Part shown: piece after piece, positions 61,301 through 64,000 of the stretch
Layout of the letters: every line of letters starts with the position of its first letter
How positions within the stretch are numbered: position 1 is the stretch's first letter
Assembly: GCF_049243985.1 (NCBI RefSeq)
Contig: NC_135371.1
Span: 389,501-453,500 of the forward strand
Source: Paroedura picta
Lineage: Eukaryota; Chordata; Lepidosauria; Squamata; Gekkonidae
Direction: 5' to 3'
DNA length: 64,000 bases
Made by a program: the position numbers and the translations under genes
Notes under the pieces: model-generated
The model's database searches: none
Seen by the model: only the letters and a program-made list of their open reading frames with translations
Told to the model about the DNA's origin: nothing

Positions 61301-61576
61301 AGCCGTCTGCTCATCCCCAGTAGCATATTGGACACCTTCCGACCTGAGGGGCTCATCTTCCGGCGTCATATCGTTATGCCTATTGGAACTGTCCATAGAG
61401 TTTTCATGGCAAAGATACTGGAGTGGTTTGCCATTTCCTTCTCCAGTGGATCACCTTTTGTCAGAGCTCTCAGCTATGACCTGTCCGTCTTGGGTGGCCC
61501 TGCACGGTATAGCTCATAGCTTCACTGAACTACGCAAGCCCCCTTGCCACAACAAGGCAGCGATCCTTGAAGGGGG
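58358..61576 (-). mobile_element. Full-length BovB (RTE clade) LINE with 11-bp target-site duplication
   Basis: The 3219-base element lies on the minus strand. GCTGACTTTGG at 58347-58357 is repeated exactly at 61577-61587, marking both ends. The 5' UTR (61397-61576) has the BovB phrases gatcgctgccttgttgtggc and tggagaaggaaatggcaaac. The 3' end closes with TAACAACAACAAC, the short repeat tail typical of BovB. Full length, a perfect duplication and a single long frame indicate recent insertion. BovB is known for horizontal spread among squamates, ruminants and other lineages. Confidence 0.97.
58367..61396 (-). CDS. BovB ORF: apurinic endonuclease-reverse transcriptase, 1009 codons, RT motif A altered
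   Basis: One uninterrupted frame from ATG at 61396 to TAA at 58369-58367. The endonuclease domain (about residues 70-320) keeps SIGTWNVRSMN, ILGISELKWTGMGEF, GDWNAKVGSQ and GSDHELL, covering its catalytic Asn, Glu, Asp and His. The reverse transcriptase follows with NYRTIALISHASKVMLKIL, QAGFRRGRGTRDQIANIRW, GVRQGCILSPCLFNLYAEHI and LRYADDTTLMAES (motif C intact). Motif A reads FIYYAKAFD where BovB has FIDYAKAFD: the codon at 59435-59437 is TAC, not GAC, replacing the first catalytic aspartate. The C-terminus (FGHLMRRKDSLEKSLMLG to MGRTRLRT) is complete. It therefore looks whole yet is probably inactive in reverse transcription. Confidence 0.96.
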   Translation of the reverse strand: MDSSNRHNDMTPEDEPLRSEGVQYATGDEQTASTSSARMNEATGPKPKGRSVVEVTGGEKTVRCCKDFYSIGTWNVRSMNQGKLDVVKQEMSRLNIDILGISELKWTGMGEFNSDDHQVYYCGQESRRRNGVAFIINKRVGKAVLGYNPQNDRMISVRIQGKPFNITVIQVYAPTTAAEEDEVDQFYEALQHLLEATPKNDVLIIMGDWNAKVGSQKITGITGKFGLGVQNEAGHRLVEFCQENTMVIANTLFQQPKRRLYTWTSPEGQHRNQIDYVLCSQRWKSSIQSIKTRPGADCGSDHELLVAKFRLKLKKVGKSTRPLRYELNHIPDEYTVEVTNRFKELDLIDRVPEELWTEVRNIVQEVATKTIPKKKKCKKSKWLSEEALQIAKERREVKGKGKRERYTQLNGEFQRKARRDKNAFLNEQCKQIEENNRMGKTRDLFKKIGDMKRTFHAKLGMIRDQNGRDLTEAEEIKQRWQNYTEQLYKSELNIPDDHSGVVTDLEPDILECEVKWALGSLSNNKASGGDSIPVELFKILKDDAVKVLHSICQQIWKTQQWPQDWKRSVYIPIPKKGNAKECSNYRTIALISHASKVMLKILQARLQQYVDRELPEVQAGFRRGRGTRDQIANIRWIMEKAREYQKNVYFCFIYYAKAFDCVEHNTLWQVLKEMGIPEHLICLLRNLYAGQEATVRTEHGITDWFKIEKGVRQGCILSPCLFNLYAEHIMRNAGLEESQIGIKIAGRNINNLRYADDTTLMAESEEELKSLLMRVKEESAKVGLKLNIKKTKIMASGPLNSWQIDGEEMEIVTDFIFLGSKITADGDCSKEIKRRLLLGRKAMANLDSILKSRDITLPTKVRLVKAMVFPVAMYGCESWTIRKAERQRIEAFELWCWRRLLRVPWTARRTNRSVLEEINPNCSLEGQILKMKLKYFGHLMRRKDSLEKSLMLGAIEGKRRRGRQRMRWLDGVTEAVGANLNGLRGMVEDRKAWRIIVHGVAMGRTRLRT

Positions 61577-61705
61577 GCTGACTTTGGAGAACCAGTTAAA
61601 ACTTCGTCTAGTTCCTTCATGCCAAACAGGATTAAAAATAAATCACATTATGAGAAGGCGATGTACAGCCAGCCTTACCTGCTGCTGGTGCTGCGGGAAC
61701 CACTA

Positions 61706-61708
<3 letters not shown>

Positions 61709-61740
<32 letters not shown>
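61709..61740. repeat. (GA)n microsatellite
   Basis: About 16 perfect GA dinucleotides follow attaagag and end at gagattgtc. The tract lies just outside the BovB 5' target duplication. Confidence 0.95.
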
Positions 61741-61743
<3 letters not shown>

Positions 61744-61794
61744 CAAAGCCTTGCAGGTGGGTGGTTTCTGTGGGTCTCCTGCACTATGAACTGT

Positions 61795-61990
61795 CCCGCT
61801 CCATAAGAATGCCAGAGGAGTCCTGCTGGGTCAGATCAGGGGGGGGTCCCTCTAGTCCAGCCTCCCGTCTCCTACAGTGACCGACCAGTTCCTCTGCAGG
61901 GCCAGCAATAAGGCAGAGAGGCTGAGGTCTCCATAAGAACATCAGGAGAGCCCTGCTGGTCTTCCGCTGATGTGGCCTCCTCACTCTGGG
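61795..61990 (-). repeat. Antisense LINE 3' fragment (parent family of the 134-bp array)
   Basis: It reads ataagaatgccagaggagtc, ctgctgggtcagatcagg, ctctagtccagcctcccgtc, gaccagttcctctgcagggc and ggcagagaggctgag, then restarts with ccataagaacatcaggagag and ends ctctgggattcagaatttga. Confidence 0.7.
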
Positions 61991-62059
61991 ATTCAGAATT
62001 TGACTGCCCCAGACGGTGGGAATTCCCTCATCCACCACTGCTGGTAGCCACTGACAGAT

Positions 62060-62445
62060 TTTTAATAGAATCACAGAGTTGGAAGAGACCTCAGGGTCAC
62101 CTAGTCCAACCCCTGCACACTGGCACATTCCTTCTGGCCCACCCACTCACCATCTGCCCAAGTTCATAAAATCAGCATTTCTGTCAGGTGACTCTCTAGC
62201 CTCTGCTTAAAAACTTCCAAGCAAGGAGAACCCCCCACCTCCCGAGGAAGCCTGTTCCACTGAGGAACCGCTCTGACAGTCAGGAACTTCTTCTGGATGT
62301 TGAGCCAAAAATTCTTTGGAATGAATTTTAACCCATTGGTTCTGGTCGGACCGTCCGTGGCAACAGAAAACAACTCTGTTCCGTCCTCTACGTGAGAGCC
62401 CTACAAGTATCTGAAGATGGTGATCATATCACCTCTTAGTCTTGA
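62060..62445 (-). mobile_element. Antisense CR1 LINE 3' fragment
   Basis: It reads aatagaatcacagagttgga, agagacctcagggtcaccta, ctagcctctgcttaaaaact, cctcccgaggaagcctgttc and ggtgatcatatcacctctta. On the minus strand it encodes CR1 residues such as TVRAVPQWNRLPREVGGSPC and ends with the 3' UTR. Confidence 0.88.
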
Positions 62446-62569
62446 CAGATGGGACTCAGAGGGTGTTGCAAATGGTTCAGCATCCTCTTGGAGAAGAGTG
62501 ACAAGTCAAGTGCCCCAGGGATGTGTCTGGGAGCCTGTGTTCTTTAGAGGGAGAGTGCGTGCACTCAAA

Positions 62570-62675
62570 AGCTCACACCTTGAATAAATCTCTGTTGGTC
62601 TTAAAGGTGCTACTGGACTCTGATTTTGTTGTGCTGCTTCAGACAGACCAACATGGCTACCCACTTGAATCTATA
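62570..62675 (+). repeat. Dispersed repeat (same as 24185-24325)
   Basis: It reads ttgaataaatctctgttggt, cttaaaggtgctactggact, ctgattttgttgtgctgctt and ccaacatggctacccacttg. It matches the copy abutting the RGL2 exon and is joined directly to a CR1 fragment. Confidence 0.7.
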
Positions 62676-62679
62676 TTTA

Positions 62680-63540
62680 TAAATGATTTGAATGAGGGAT
62701 AAGAGGGGGAACATTAAATTTGCAGATGATACTAAACTAGGAGGGGCAACAAACACAACAGAAGACAGAATCAGGATACAGGATGATCTTGATAGGCTCA
62801 AGAAGTGGGCTAAACGGAATAAAATGGAGTTCAACAGGGACAAATGTAAAGTTCTGCATTTAGGTAGGAAATATAGGGTGGGGGAGACTTGTCTTGGCAG
62901 TAGCATGTGCGAAAAGGATCTAGGAGTCTTGGTAGACCATACATTGAACATGAGTCAGCAGTGTGACTCAGTGGCTAAAGAGGCAAATGGGATTTTGGGC
63001 TGTATCGTGACCAGATCACGGGAGGTGATGGTACCACTTTATTCTGCTCTTGTTTGGCCTCACTTGGAGTATTGTGCTCAGTTTTGGGCACCCCAGTTGA
63101 AGAGGGATGTTGACAAACTGGAATGTTTCCAGAGGAGGGCAACAAAGATGGTGAGGGGTTTGGAGACCAAGATGTGTGAGGAAAGGTTGGGGGAGCTTGG
63201 TCTGTTTAGTCTAGAGAAGAGACGACTGAGAGGAGATCTGATAACCATCTTCAAATATTTAAAAGGCTGCCATAGAAAGAATGGAGCAGAGTTGTTCTCT
63301 CTTTCCCCAGAGGGACGGACCAGAACCAATGGGATGAAATTAATTCAAAATAAATTCCATCTGAACCTCTGGAAGAAGTTCCTGACAGTTAGAGCGATTT
63401 CTTAGTGGACAGGCTTCCTCAGGAGGTGGTGGCAGGTTACAGGGATGAGCAAGAGGCTTGTGAGTGTCCTGCATAGTGCAGGGGGTTGGACTAGATGACC
63501 CAGGAGGTCCCTTCCAACTCTAGGATTCTATGATTCTCTC
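62680..63540 (+). mobile_element. CR1 LINE: end of RT domain through 3' UTR
   Basis: A frame of about 237 codons carries IKFADDTKLGGATNT (RT motif C, FADD), LDRLKKWAKRNKMEFNRDKC, LNMSQQCDSVAKEANGILGC, HLEYCAQFWAPQLKRDVDKL and LFSLEKRRLRGDLITIFKYL. The frame stops at 63403 before the usual end, though family residues continue (GFLRRWWQ). The 3' UTR phrase gggttggactagatgaccca, then tccaactctaggattctatg, closes it. It is 5'-truncated. Confidence 0.93.
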
Positions 63541-63544
63541 CAGG

Positions 63545-63720
63545 CTAAACAGACCAAGTTCCCTCAACCTTTCCTCACCATCTTCGTAGCCCTCCTCTGG
63601 ACATGCTCCAGTTTCTCTACATCTTTCTTCAGTTGTGTTGTCCAAAACTGAACACAGGACTCCAAGTGAGGTCTTATCAGGCCTCCACAGCTCTGCCCAA
63701 TCTCCTTTTGATAAGAGTGG
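63545..63720 (-). mobile_element. Antisense CR1 LINE internal fragment
   Basis: It reads aggctaaacagaccaagttc, cctcaacctttcctcaccat, tagccctcctctggacatgc and ctccaagtgaggtcttatca. The minus strand encodes [20 protein letters not shown] and [16 protein letters not shown]. With the preceding copy it forms a head-to-head CR1 pair. Confidence 0.88.
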
Positions 63721-63827
63721 AAGACAAGTAAGAGGTTCAGGAACGGCCTCCCCCAGAATCCAGCTTGACTGTCCACCCAGACCAAGAATTTAATCCTCAA
63801 GGACTCTCTTTCACGCAGACTTCTCAT

Positions 63828-64000
63828 CCTAGAATCATAGAATCACAGAATCATGTTGGGACCTCCTGGGTCATCTAGTCTAACCTCCTGCACCATGCAG
63901 GACACTCACATCCCAATCGCTCCTCCACTGTAACCTGCCACCCCCTTGAGCCTTCACAGAATCAGCCTCCCTGTCAGAGGGCTCTCCAGCCTCTGCTTAA
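63828..64000 (-). mobile_element. Antisense CR1 LINE 3' end running off the window
   Basis: It reads ctagaatcatagaatcacag, tgggacctcctgggtcatct, agtctaacctcctgcaccat and ctccagcctctgctta, the CR1 3' UTR and terminal codons in reverse, cut by the right edge. Confidence 0.85.

Overview
The window looks like squamate reptile (lizard) genomic DNA from the border of the MHC class II region. Conserved extended-class-II genes (VPS52, RPS18, RGL2, PFDN6) sit beside an MHC class II alpha gene. The repeats are typical of squamates: BovB and CR1 LINEs, tRNA-derived SINEs with TTC tails, and palindromic hAT MITEs. Much of the first 39 kb is GC-rich with many long G or C runs, as expected of a small, GC-rich reptile chromosome. 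The species cannot be fixed from sequence alone.

Layout. (1) 50-4263, minus: the first eleven coding exons of VPS52, which runs off the left edge. One intron is a textbook U12 AT-AC intron. (2) 4717-9715, plus: complete six-exon RPS18, head to head with VPS52 across a short GC-rich promoter. (3) 9.7-13.4 kb: intergenic repeats; the B3GALT4 and WDR46 genes found here in mammals are not seen. (4) 13437-27132, plus: RGL2, whose introns 10 and 11 hold two regular tandem arrays (134 bp and 176 bp periods) built from LINE 3' ends. (5) 29139-31917, minus: complete four-exon PFDN6, tail to tail with RGL2. (6) 32-37 kb: GC-rich DNA with an orphan class II-type X-Y promoter module, one stranded MHC class II beta transmembrane exon and a Ty1/copia fossil. 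(7) 38615-44892, plus: a SCAN + reduced KRAB + 13-finger C2H2 zinc-finger gene interrupted by LINE, SINE and MITE insertions. (8) 50250-54667, minus: a four-exon, DRA-like MHC class II alpha gene with its own X-Y promoter, but with a 7-bp tandem duplication that breaks frame in exon 2. (9) 58358-61576, minus: a full-length BovB LINE with an 11-bp target-site duplication and a 1009-codon open frame; its RT motif A aspartate is replaced by tyrosine. (10) 61.6-64 kb: CR1 and other LINE debris.

Gene relations. VPS52 (endosome-to-Golgi tethering), RPS18 (40S subunit), RGL2 (Ral GEF) and PFDN6 (prefoldin) are housekeeping genes linked to the MHC in many vertebrates. Relative to human, the RGL2/PFDN6 pair keeps its convergent arrangement but is flipped as a block against VPS52/RPS18. 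The class II part shows turnover: one gene with an apparent lesion, one stranded exon and one orphan promoter. A 3' BovB fragment and the full BovB lie in the same orientation on either side of the class II alpha gene.
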